Of a DNA stretch of 7,012 nt, positions 1 through 6,437 are shown piece after piece. Where the stretch lies: contig CAMBYR010000114.1 of NCBI GenBank assembly GCA_945872375.1, forward strand, positions 1-7,012. Reading direction: 5' to 3'. The translations under genes and the position numbers were made by a program. This stretch comes from an uncultured Blautia sp. (GTDB lineage Bacteria; Bacillota; Clostridia; Lachnospirales; Lachnospiraceae). The notes below the pieces were generated by a model. That model did not search any database, was not told the origin of the DNA, and was given only the letters and a program-made list of their open reading frames with translations. Every line of letters begins with the position of its first letter. Within the stretch, counting starts at the first letter, position 1.

Positions 1-52
1 ACGGTGGTGTGAGAGGACGGCTAATCAACTAATGGTTAGCCTCCTACTCGAT
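1..52 (+). mobile_element. 3' end of a group II intron (domain V tail plus domain VI)
   Basis: The bases fold as a group II intron domain VI. The basal stem is GAG 11-13 with CTC 47-49, the middle stem AGGA 14-17 with TCCT 42-45, and the upper stem 19-26 with 34-41 (GGCTAA/TTAGCC plus two wobble or GC pairs), with loop 27-33. C18 is bulged on the left. A46 is bulged on the right, seven bases from the putative 3' splice junction after T52, where a branch-point adenosine is expected, and the element ends in AT (the AY rule). ACGG at 1-4 fits the closing strand of domain V. The intron-encoded reverse transcriptase, if present, lies upstream of the window. The 3' exon would begin at about 53, only 15 bases from the DUF1292 stop codon. 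An alternative is an ordinary + strand terminator, because a T-rich run follows, but the bulge pattern and the CCTACTC end favour the intron. The exact end and the intron class are inferred. Confidence 0.66.
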
Positions 53-67
53 TTTCCTTTTTTTCGG

Positions 68-460
68 TTATTCGATGGGAAGTCCTGCTTCCTCTGCCTG
101 GCGTGCACTTTCCAGAATGTTGTCAAATGCCTGAGATGCCCGGTCATATTCATCATCATCCTCAATGTTGGACAGCATGGGATCGCCGGATTCGGTGCGG
201 GAAAATGCATAGAGATATACTTCACCTGTCTGGTTCTGGCCGTTTTCATCCAGAGGAAGAAGTGCGATATATTCTTTGGAATCTACCGGATAAATGGTCA
301 GGATGGCGCATTCCACTTCTGTGTCATCTTCCATGGTAAGGGTGATGGTATGTGGGATTTCTGTCTGGCTGCCTCCGCATCCGCCGCCGCAGGAAGCACA
401 GTCGCTGGGAGTGCATCCGCAGGAATCACCGCAGGTGCTGCTGAACTTATCTTCGCTCAT
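68..460 (-). CDS. DUF1292 family protein with Cys-rich N-terminus
   Basis: This is a 130-residue acidic, soluble protein of unknown function. Residues from about 36 to 90 carry the DUF1292 pattern: an opening strand rich in T/I/L followed by acidic MEDDTEVEC, then a Tyr-Ile-Ala-Leu-Leu-Pro strand, then a strand with EVYLYAFSR. This is the small beta domain seen in Bacillus YrzB-like proteins. The C-terminal part from about 98 on is strongly acidic and probably helical. The N-terminal 30 residues are unusual: six cysteines (10, 14, 16, 21, 24, 28) spaced among glycines, which could bind a metal. The start has a GAGG at 469-472, eight bases upstream. The gene stands alone with its own promoter candidate and no visible terminator before the intron end. 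Family membership is fairly sure; function is unknown. Confidence 0.85.
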   Translation of the reverse strand: MSEDKFSSTCGDSCGCTPSDCASCGGGCGGSQTEIPHTITLTMEDDTEVECAILTIYPVDSKEYIALLPLDENGQNQTGEVYLYAFSRTESGDPMLSNIEDDDEYDRASQAFDNILESARQAEEAGLPIE

Positions 461-477
461 GATATGGTCCTCACTTT

Positions 478-513
478 GTATTTTATTATACCGGAGAAGC
501 AGAAGCCTGCTTC
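478..513 (-). promoter_or_regulatory. Promoter candidate for the DUF1292 gene, with an inverted repeat in the spacer
   Basis: Read on the minus strand, a perfect TATAAT lies at 485-490, which would put the transcript start near 478 and leave a leader of about 18 bases that just contains the ribosome binding site. The -35 region (about 508-513) is a poor match. A perfect 7-bp inverted repeat, GAAGCAG (496-502) and CTGCTTC (507-513), fills the spacer and -35 area. It overlaps a second one, GCCTG (505-509) with CAGGC (513-517). The repeat could be an operator; that is inference. Confidence 0.45.
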
Positions 514-523
514 AGGCACGGAA

Positions 524-568
524 ATATAACAAAAGTACCTGAAATGTGTGATGCACATCTCAGGTACT
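524..568 (-). terminator. Intrinsic terminator of the antiporter gene
   Basis: A long hairpin pairs 534-542 with 560-568 (nine perfect pairs, AGTACCTGA type), has one A/C mismatch (543/559), then five more pairs (544-548 with 554-558) around a five-base loop. On the minus strand the stem is followed directly by TTTTGTTATATTT (complement of about 521-533), the U-rich tail of a rho-independent terminator. It lies about 90 bases beyond the antiporter stop codon. There is no T-run on the + side, so it acts on the minus strand only. Confidence 0.85.
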
Positions 569-656
569 CCAGTCACATTCTGTAGTTCATTGTAGCAGAA
601 GATCTGACAGAATGCAATGTGTTTATGATGCTGCTGAGAACACATATCAAAATGTT
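569..656 (-). other. 3' untranslated stretch of the antiporter transcript
   Basis: This 88-base stretch between the antiporter stop and its terminator holds no convincing gene. The only structure seen is a 7-bp inverted repeat, ATGTGTT (617-623) with AACACAT (639-645), around a 15-base loop and with no T-run on either side. Confidence 0.4.
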
Positions 657-1832
657 TCAGGCCTTTGCAGATCTGCTGTAAAGATACTTCAGGCAGATCG
701 GAGTGATAATGGAAGAAATCATGATCAGCAGGATGACTGCGGAAAAATATCTGGATTCGATCATGCCTACTTCCAGACCCTTCTGTGCAACGATCAGGGC
801 AACCTCACCGCGGGTCATCATTCCCACGCCAATCTTGATCGGATCGTTTCCGCGAAATCCCAGCAGTGCGGAGATGCCGCCGCATCCGATGATCTTTGTG
901 ATCAGTCCGACGATAACGAAGAGAACACAGAACAACAGCAGGGAAGGCGTCATTTCATCGATGGAGGTTTTCAGTCCGATACTTGCAAAGAATACAGGTG
1001 CAAACATCATATAGGAACTGATATCCACTTTTCTGGCAATATAATCTGAATCATGAATACTGCAGAGTACGATTCCGGCCACGTAGGCGCCTGTAATATC
1101 TGCGATGCCGAAAAATTTTTCTGCCGAATAGGCGAAAGCAAAGGCAAGAACAATACCGAAAATCGGAATACGTCTTGTGTGAGGATAGCGTTTGTCGAGG
1201 AACTTGAAAAGCTTATATATGATGATTCCCAAAACAAGAGCTGCCGCGAAAAACAGTACGGTATGTACGACCACTGCAGATGGTTTGGAGTTCGGATCCT
1301 TCATGCCGATCACGAAGGTCAGAACAATGATTCCGATGACATCGTCAATAATTGCCGCACTCATAATGGTGGTACCTGTTTCTGATTTCAGGTAACCAAG
1401 CTCCTGAAGCGAAGCAACGGTAATGCTGACGGAGGTGGCTGTCAGGATCACACCGGTAAAGACGGCCGAATAAAACTGGTCGGAACCGGATGGCGCGAAT
1501 CCGTAATAACAGGAATAAAGAAGATATCCGCCGGCAAGGGGAACTGCAACACCGCAGCAGGCAATCAGGAAAGCTTTCCATCCGGTACGCATCAGATCGC
1601 GGAGGCTGGTCTGCAGACCTGCAAAAAACATCAGAAGTACCACGCCGATTTCAGCCATGCCGCTGATGAAATCGCTCTGCTGTACAAGTCCAAGAACGCT
1701 TGGGCCAATCAGAAGACCGGCAATGATTTCGCCCACTACCTGAGGAGCTTTTAATTTAGCAGCAATCAGGCCGCAGAGTTTGGCAGAGATCAGGATAATA
1801 GCCAGGTCTTTAAAAAGTTCGTATGTTTCCAT
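657..1832 (-). CDS. CPA2-family cation/proton antiporter (Kef/NapA type)
   Basis: This is a 391-residue polytopic membrane protein exchanging a monovalent cation (Na+ or K+) for protons across the cytoplasmic membrane. It is nearly all hydrophobic segments, about 12-13 helices, with no C-terminal TrkA-N or other cytosolic domain, so it is a bare transporter. Visible family marks are PQVVGEIIAGLLIGP at 30-44; TATSVSIT at 131-138 in the first unwound helix; the Asp pair D163-D164 in AAIIDDVIGII; K313 in the helix that meets the Asp pair in NapA-type proteins; and RGE at 341-343. The Asp-Asp motif together with the Lys is the pattern of electrogenic Na+/H+ exchangers, but the substrate cannot be fixed from sequence. 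The frame extends upstream to 1946, but the start at 1832 is chosen because it has GAAGGG at 1843-1848 and because the promoter lies between the two. It is probably monocistronic, with its own promoter and terminator. Confidence 0.9.
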   Translation of the reverse strand: METYELFKDLAIILISAKLCGLIAAKLKAPQVVGEIIAGLLIGPSVLGLVQQSDFISGMAEIGVVLLMFFAGLQTSLRDLMRTGWKAFLIACCGVAVPLAGGYLLYSCYYGFAPSGSDQFYSAVFTGVILTATSVSITVASLQELGYLKSETGTTIMSAAIIDDVIGIIVLTFVIGMKDPNSKPSAVVVHTVLFFAAALVLGIIIYKLFKFLDKRYPHTRRIPIFGIVLAFAFAYSAEKFFGIADITGAYVAGIVLCSIHDSDYIARKVDISSYMMFAPVFFASIGLKTSIDEMTPSLLLFCVLFVIVGLITKIIGCGGISALLGFRGNDPIKIGVGMMTRGEVALIVAQKGLEVGMIESRYFSAVILLIMISSIITPICLKYLYSRSAKA

Positions 1833-1861
1833 ATTTCTCAATCCCTTCTTCTTTTTTTGAA

Positions 1862-1897
1862 CAGACGCATTATAGCACCGGAAAAATGGAAACGCAA
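1862..1897 (-). promoter_or_regulatory. Extended -10 promoter of the antiporter gene
   Basis: On the minus strand a perfect TATAAT (1869-1874) is preceded by TGC, giving an extended -10 (TGnTATAAT). A partial -35, TTGCGT (1892-1897), sits 17 bases upstream. The predicted start near 1862 leaves a leader of about 30 bases holding the GAAGGG ribosome binding site. This placement rules out the upstream ATG at 1946 as the normal start. Confidence 0.75.
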
Positions 1898-1934
1898 TAT
1901 GAAAAATCACCAACAAAAAACAGAAAAAAAGGAT

Positions 1935-1975
1935 TTTTATATCCAAAAAAATGGTAATGTGTTATAATGGAAAAG
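1935..1975 (+). promoter_or_regulatory. Extended -10 promoter of the exonuclease gene
   Basis: A perfect TATAAT at 1963-1968 preceded by TGT (1960-1962) makes an extended -10. No good -35 is present; the sequence upstream is A/T-tract rich (about 1908-1950) and could serve as an UP-like element. Transcription would start near 1975 with a leader of about 55 bases. It points away from the antiporter promoter, with the two -10 boxes about 90 bases apart. It may drive the whole + strand cluster, since no other good promoter was seen before 6438. Confidence 0.72.
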
Positions 1976-2029
1976 TGTAATAGAAAAATGAATGTAATAA
2001 TAACACAAATAAGAGGAGTATAAATCAGC

Positions 2030-2785
2030 ATGAAATTTGTTTCGTGGAATGTAAACGGAATCAGAGCCTGTATCACAAAAGGTTTTGAAGATCGTTTCCG
2101 GGAGCTGGATGCGGATATTTTTTGTCTTCAGGAGACAAAATGTCAGCAGGGACAGGTGGAACTGGAGCTTCCGGGATATTATCAGTACTGGAATTATGCA
2201 AACAGAAGAGGATATTCCGGCACAGCGATATTTACGAAAAAAGAACCCCTTTCCGTATCCTATGGAATGGGAATCGAAGAACACGACAAGGAAGGCCGTG
2301 TGATTACCCTGGAATTCCAGGAATTCTTTTTTATTACGGTATATACGCCGAATTCCCAGAATGAGCTTCAGCGTCTGGAATACAGGATGCAGTGGGAAAA
2401 GGATTTTCTGGATTATCTTCTGAAGCTTCAGGAGACAAAGCCGGTCATTGTCTGCGGAGATATGAATGTGGCACATCAGGAGATCGATCTGAAGAATCCG
2501 AAGACAAACCGGAAAAATGCCGTTTTTACCTATTAATAACGATCCTGTTTTTCCATTGTTCTGGTGCATGGATTTATTGACACATTCCGTTATTTTTATC
2601 CGGATCTTGAAGGAGCATATTCCTGGTGGTCCTATCGTTTCCGCGCCAGAGAAAAAAACGCCGGATGGAGAATCGATTATTTTCTTGTCTCCCCCTCTTT
2701 GAAAGAGAGACTGGAGAGTGCAGCCATTCACAGCTCTGTTATGGGCTCCGATCATTGTCCCGTTGAATTAAATCTGAAAGACTGA
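2030..2785 (+). pseudogene. xth: Exodeoxyribonuclease III, interrupted by two in-frame TAA codons
   Basis: The full frame is 251 codons, the normal length for ExoA/Xth, an AP endonuclease and 3'-5' exonuclease of base-excision repair. Active-site elements are all visible: N7 in WNVNGIR, E35 in LQETK, D144 and N146 in CGDMNVAH, W213-R214-I215-D216-Y217, and D241-H242 in GSDHCP. The frame is the same before and after the break, so there is no frameshift. Codons 169 and 170 (2534-2539) are both TAA, in a segment reading NAVFTY, stop, stop, RSCF, where relatives read about NAGFTDEER. The missing residues match one for one, and each differs by G to T (2523, 2531, 2534, 2537). Translation would end at 168 residues, losing the D-H catalytic pair. 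A GTG at 2564 lacks a ribosome binding site. The start has AGGAG at 2014-2018. It is either a very young pseudogene or a sequencing artefact. Confidence 0.88.
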
Positions 2786-2817
2786 CAAACCAGTGTGCTG
2801 GAAAGTTGTCAGCACAT
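2782..2817 (+). promoter_or_regulatory. Two mutually exclusive hairpins in the leader of the GH13 gene
   Basis: Structure A pairs CTGACAA (2782-2788) with TTGTCAG (2806-2812) and contains an inner CCAG/CTGG stem (2790-2793 with 2798-2801, loop TGTG). Structure B pairs TGTGCTG (2794-2800) with CAGCACA (2810-2816) around a nine-base loop. They share bases 2794-2812, so they cannot both form. Structure A includes the exonuclease stop codon (2783-2785). Neither is followed by a T-run, so simple termination is unlikely. RNA processing, 3'-end stabilisation or weak attenuation are possible; the role is inference. Confidence 0.4.
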
Positions 2818-2873
2818 AAGAAGAGACCTGCCTGCGAACACAGAAGCAATTGACAGAAAAAGGAGGACATACT

Positions 2874-4727
2874 ATGGCATCCAGAGGTATTACGCGGATC
2901 AGTGCCGGATATCCGCTGGTTCTTGGCGTCAACAAAATAGCCGGGGGATATAATTTTGCACTGGAAATACCCGATCAATCGGAAGCATCTCTTTTATTGT
3001 ATCGAAAGAAAAACGAAGAACCGGTGAGAGAGATCCCCTTCTTGGAAGGAGGAAGAAACGGAAGTGTCAGCACGCTGTTTCTGGAAGGAATCCGGCCGGA
3101 GGAATATGAATATAATTTTCGGATAGACGGAAAAGTCGTTCAGGATCCATATGCCTACAGGATTCTGGGAAAGGAGCAATTTGGGGTGCCTGTGGAAACG
3201 GAAAAAGTTCACCAGGTACGCTGCGGCTTTTTATCTGAGAAGCCTTTTGACTGGGAAGAGGACAAAAGTCCTTTCCTTCCCATGGAAGATATGATCCTGT
3301 ATAAGCTTCATGTGAGGGGCTATACAAAACAGGCAAAGATCAATGCCCGGAAAAGAGGAACCTTCAGCGGTCTTGCGGAGATGATCCCTTATCTGAAGGA
3401 GATGGGAATCAATGCGGTGGAGCTGATGCCGGCCTGTGAATTTCCGGAGCTTCTTCCGGAGGAGCCATCCAGAGGAATGGTTACCACAAAAAAAGATAAT
3501 AAACTGAACTACTGGGGATATCTGAAAGGCTTTTATTTTGCGCCGAAAGCTTCTTACTGTGCTACAAAAGAACCGGACCGGGAATTCCGTGAGATGGTGA
3601 AGGCACTGCACAAAGCCGGAATCGAATGCATTATGGAATTTTATTTCCCCGCGGATACCAATCCTTTTGTGGTTCTTCGGGCCCTTCAGTTCTGGAATCT
3701 GTACTATCATGTGGACGGATTTCACCTGATCGGAGGCGGAATTCCCATGGAGATGCTTCTGAAGGACAGTGTCCTTTCTCATACAAAACTGTTTTTTGAC
3801 AATCTGCCGCAGGGGGGAATTCCGGAAGAACGGTATATCGGACAGAGAACTCTCGGGGAATACAATGCCGGCTTCCTTCAGGATATGCGGAGATTCCTGA
3901 AAAGTGATGAGGATACGGTTTCCGGTGCCATGCGACGCATCCGGGAAAACAGCCGGACTCATACAGCCGTTCATTTTATGTCATTTCAGGATGGATTTAC
4001 TCTGGCAGACTCCGTATCGTATAACTATCGCCATAACGAGGAAAACGGGGAAGACAACCGGGATGGAAGCAGTTATAATTATTCCTGGAACTGCGGGATC
4101 GAGGGTCCCAGCAGGAAGGCGGGAATCCGCCAGATGCGTGAGAGACAGATGCGCAATGCGTTTCTGATGGTGCTGCTCAGCCAGGGAATTCCCATGATCT
4201 ATGGGGGAGATGAATTTGCAAATTCACAGAATGGAAATAACAATGCCTATTGCCAGGATAATCCCATCGGATGGACAGACTGGAAGAATTTCAGGAAAAA
4301 TGAGGAACTCCTGAAATTTGTAAAGGAAGCCATTGCATACAGAAAGGCTCATCCGGTATTCCGGAGCAAAAAAGAGCTGAAGGGCGTCGATTATCTGACA
4401 AAGGGATTTCCGGATATTTCTTTCCACGGAGAACGCGCCTGGTACTGCAACGAAGAAAATACTTCCCGGCTTCTTGGGGTTCTTTACTGCGGAGCCTATG
4501 CCCAAAAAGAGGACGGGACATCGGACTGTCCTGTTTATGTAGCATATAATTTTCACTGGGAACCAAGGAAAATCGCTTTGCCGAATCTTCCGGATCATAT
4601 GGTTTGGAAGAAGGTGGCAGATACTTCGGAAAATCCGGAAGGAAGCTATTTCCGGGAATCTCAGGAGGAATTTCAGAAGACAATTGAAATTGCCCCCCGC
4701 AGCATCGCTGTGCTGGAAGGCAGGTAG
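2874..4727 (+). CDS. GH13 glycogen-debranching-like protein with degenerate active site
   Basis: This is a 617-residue cytoplasmic protein of the GlgX/isoamylase (GH13_11-like) group, with no signal peptide. Residues about 10-100 form a CBM48-type domain (YPLVLGVN, YEYNFRIDG, DPYAYRILG). The (beta/alpha)8 barrel follows, with HVRGYT near 146-151, NYWGY at 232-236, and DGFTLADSVSYN then HNEENGEDN from 373 on. YGGDEF is at 443-448 and NGNNNAYCQDN at 453-463; a C-terminal beta domain ends the protein. The catalytic signatures are altered: region I, normally DxxxNH, reads EFYFPA (E255 on); region II GFRxD reads GFHLI (283-287), so the nucleophile Asp is Ile; the acid/base Glu aligns with D309; region IV HD reads QD (372-373), keeping only the Asp. 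The frame is intact throughout. The ATG at 2874 is chosen over 2850 because AGGAGG lies at 2861-2866. Likely a non-hydrolytic glucan-binding or regulatory protein; that is inference. Confidence 0.85.
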   Translation: MASRGITRISAGYPLVLGVNKIAGGYNFALEIPDQSEASLLLYRKKNEEPVREIPFLEGGRNGSVSTLFLEGIRPEEYEYNFRIDGKVVQDPYAYRILGKEQFGVPVETEKVHQVRCGFLSEKPFDWEEDKSPFLPMEDMILYKLHVRGYTKQAKINARKRGTFSGLAEMIPYLKEMGINAVELMPACEFPELLPEEPSRGMVTTKKDNKLNYWGYLKGFYFAPKASYCATKEPDREFREMVKALHKAGIECIMEFYFPADTNPFVVLRALQFWNLYYHVDGFHLIGGGIPMEMLLKDSVLSHTKLFFDNLPQGGIPEERYIGQRTLGEYNAGFLQDMRRFLKSDEDTVSGAMRRIRENSRTHTAVHFMSFQDGFTLADSVSYNYRHNEENGEDNRDGSSYNYSWNCGIEGPSRKAGIRQMRERQMRNAFLMVLLSQGIPMIYGGDEFANSQNGNNNAYCQDNPIGWTDWKNFRKNEELLKFVKEAIAYRKAHPVFRSKKELKGVDYLTKGFPDISFHGERAWYCNEENTSRLLGVLYCGAYAQKEDGTSDCPVYVAYNFHWEPRKIALPNLPDHMVWKKVADTSENPEGSYFRESQEEFQKTIEIAPRSIAVLEGR

Positions 4728-4739
4728 GAGGCGAAAGGC

Positions 4740-5276
4740 ATGCACCCATGGCTGCATTTCAAGACAATTACAAAGCATAAGCTTCTGGTCATGAAGTACT
4801 GTTTTCAGATTGGACTGTATAAGCAGGGACTTCTTCATGATCTTTCCAAATACTCGCCCACAGAGTTCCTGGTGGGCTGCCGTTATTATCAGGGCAGCCG
4901 AAGCCCGAATAATGCGGAACGGGAAGAGAAGGGAGTCTCTCTTTCCTGGCTGCATCATCAGGGAAGAAACCGCCATCATTTCGAATACTGGGTGGACTAT
5001 TCCCTGGATGATGAACATGTGATCATGGGAGCACCGATGCCGCGAAAATATATTGCGGAAATGATCATGGACAGGATCAGTGCTTCCAGGACCTACCGTG
5101 GGGATGCCTATACAGACCGTGACCCGCTGGATTATTATCTGAAGAGCAAGGACAGCCTCTGGTTTATTCATCCGGATACAAAGAAAGACCTGGAAGCTCT
5201 TCTTCGGATTCTGGCGGATCATGGGGAAAAGAAAACCCTGTCGTATATTCGGCGTGTTTATCTGAAAAAAATATGA
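4740..5276 (+). CDS. DUF5662 family protein
   Basis: This is a 178-residue soluble protein of unknown function that I match from memory to DUF5662, a family common in gut Clostridia. It is rich in conserved-looking histidines: H13 in TKHKLLV, H33-D34 in LLHDLSKYSPTEF, H72-H73 in WLHHQGRN, H79-H80 in HHFEYW, and H144 near the C-terminus. The H, HD, HH, D order resembles the metal-binding residues of HD-type phosphohydrolases, and D111 could complete the set, but this is inference. The start is clear: AGGAGG (4726-4731) overlaps the stop codon of the GH13 gene and sits eight bases from the ATG. Only 12 bases separate the two genes, so they are almost certainly co-transcribed and perhaps translationally linked. 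Confidence 0.8.
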   Translation: MHPWLHFKTITKHKLLVMKYCFQIGLYKQGLLHDLSKYSPTEFLVGCRYYQGSRSPNNAEREEKGVSLSWLHHQGRNRHHFEYWVDYSLDDEHVIMGAPMPRKYIAEMIMDRISASRTYRGDAYTDRDPLDYYLKSKDSLWFIHPDTKKDLEALLRILADHGEKKTLSYIRRVYLKKI

Positions 5277-5292
5277 GAAAGAGGTGTCTTTT

Positions 5293-6414
5293 TTGAAAAA
5301 ATATGATTATCTGATCGTTGGCGCTGGTCTGTTTGGCGCCGTTTTTGCACATGAAGCTGCCAAAAAAGGCAAAACCTGTCTGGTAGTGGACAAGAGAAGC
5401 CATATTGGCGGAAATATTTACACAGAGGAAGTGGAGGGCATCCAGGTACACCGGTATGGTGCCCATATTTTCCACACGTCCAATAAAAAGGTCTGGGATT
5501 ATGTGAACCAGTTTGCGGAATTTAATCACTTTGTCAATTCCCCCATTGCCATTTACAAAGATGAACTGTATAACCTGCCGTTCAATATGAATACCTTCCA
5601 TCAGCTCTGGGGAGTGCGGACACCGGCAGAGGCTCAGGCGAAGATTCGTGAGCAGATCACCAGAATGCACATTACCCATCCGAAAAACCTGGAGGAGCAG
5701 GCCCTTGCGCTTGTCGGACAGGATGTCTATGAAAAACTGATCGAAGGCTATACCAGAAAACAATGGGGAAGAGAATGCCGTGATCTGCCGTCCTTTATCA
5801 TCAAACGTCTTCCTCTTCGCTATACTTATGACAACAACTATTTTAAGGATCCCTATCAGGGTATTCCAAAAGGCGGCTATACCAATATCGTCCGCAAGCT
5901 GCTGGAAGGCGTGCAGGTGGTGCTGAATACAGATTTCCTGGAAAACCGGGAGGCACTTTCGGCACAGGCAGACAGGATCCTCTTTACAGGTATGATCGAT
6001 GCCTATTATGATTTCTGCTATGGAGAACTGCAGTACCGCTCCCTTCGTTTTGAGACAGAAACGCTGGATATGGAAAACTATCAGGGAAATGCAGTGGTAA
6101 ACTATACCGATTATGAGGTTCCCTATACCAGGGTTATTGAACACAAGCACTTTGAATTCGGCATCCAGCCCAAAACAGTCATCACCAGAGAATATTCTGC
6201 AGAGTGGAAGCCGGGAGCAGAGCCCTATTATCCGATCAATGACCAGAAAAATGATGAACTGTTTGCAAAATATGAAAAACGTGCGCTGGAAGAGCCCAAT
6301 GTGATCTTCGGCGGACGTCTTGGCATGTACCGTTACATGGATATGGATAAAGTGATTGAAGAAGCACTGAATCTGGCAGAGACAGAGCTGAGCTACGAAT
6401 CATGTGAAGAATAA
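5293..6414 (+). CDS. glf: UDP-galactopyranose mutase
   Basis: This is a 373-residue flavoenzyme that interconverts UDP-galactopyranose and UDP-galactofuranose in the cytoplasm, supplying galactofuranose for surface glycans. Family marks in order are the FAD-binding GAGLFG (10-15), IGGNIYTEE (38-46), HIFHTSNK (58-65), TRKQWG (154-159), the substrate-loop region NNYFKDPYQGIPKGGYT (181-197), YTRVIEHKHF (278-287) with Arg280 in the position of a substrate diphosphate-binding Arg, and FGGRLGMYRYMDMD (339-352) closing the FAD site. Length is normal. The chosen start is TTG at 5293, giving MKKYDYLIVGAG: AAAGAGGTG (about 5278-5286) is correctly spaced for it, whereas a GTG at 5284 lies inside that ribosome binding site. 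It follows the DUF5662 gene by 16 bases. No glycosyltransferase or other polysaccharide gene is seen nearby, so glf appears to be outside a surface-glycan cluster. Confidence 0.95.
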   Translation: MKKYDYLIVGAGLFGAVFAHEAAKKGKTCLVVDKRSHIGGNIYTEEVEGIQVHRYGAHIFHTSNKKVWDYVNQFAEFNHFVNSPIAIYKDELYNLPFNMNTFHQLWGVRTPAEAQAKIREQITRMHITHPKNLEEQALALVGQDVYEKLIEGYTRKQWGRECRDLPSFIIKRLPLRYTYDNNYFKDPYQGIPKGGYTNIVRKLLEGVQVVLNTDFLENREALSAQADRILFTGMIDAYYDFCYGELQYRSLRFETETLDMENYQGNAVVNYTDYEVPYTRVIEHKHFEFGIQPKTVITREYSAEWKPGAEPYYPINDQKNDELFAKYEKRALEEPNVIFGGRLGMYRYMDMDKVIEEALNLAETELSYESCEE

Positions 6415-6437
6415 AGGAATACAGAAAGGGGAATATT

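Noticed and set aside
32..529. 165-codon open frame on the + strand
   Set aside because: It is antisense to the DUF1292 gene, and its start lies inside the intron domain VI loop and stem.
2534..2539. Stop codon recoding or an alternative genetic code
   Set aside because: TAA ends other genes here normally (DUF1292, glf), and two adjacent stops make readthrough implausible.
1937..2755. 272-codon open frame on the minus strand
   Set aside because: It is antisense to exonuclease III, runs into the divergent promoter region and has no domain.
2564..2785. Independent small gene encoding the C-terminal part of exonuclease III
   Set aside because: The GTG start has no ribosome binding site, and the segment lacks half of the active site.
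2850..2873. Earlier ATG for the GH13 gene
   Set aside because: It overlaps the AGGAGG ribosome binding site, which is correctly spaced for 2874.
2850..2878. TTGACA at 2850-2855 as a -35 box
   Set aside because: At 17 bases spacing the -10 would fall on the start codon and reads TATGGC; not a credible promoter.
4513..4534. Inverted repeat CGGGACA/TGTCCTG inside the GH13 gene
   Set aside because: Short, has a wobble pair, lies in coding sequence and has no T-run; likely chance.
4224..5222. 332-codon open frame on the minus strand
   Set aside because: It is antisense to the GH13 and DUF5662 genes, has a composition typical of a frame shadow, matches no family I know and crosses two well-supported genes.
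5164..6150. 328-codon open frame on the minus strand
   Set aside because: It is antisense to glf, whose motifs are unmistakable; no plausible domain.
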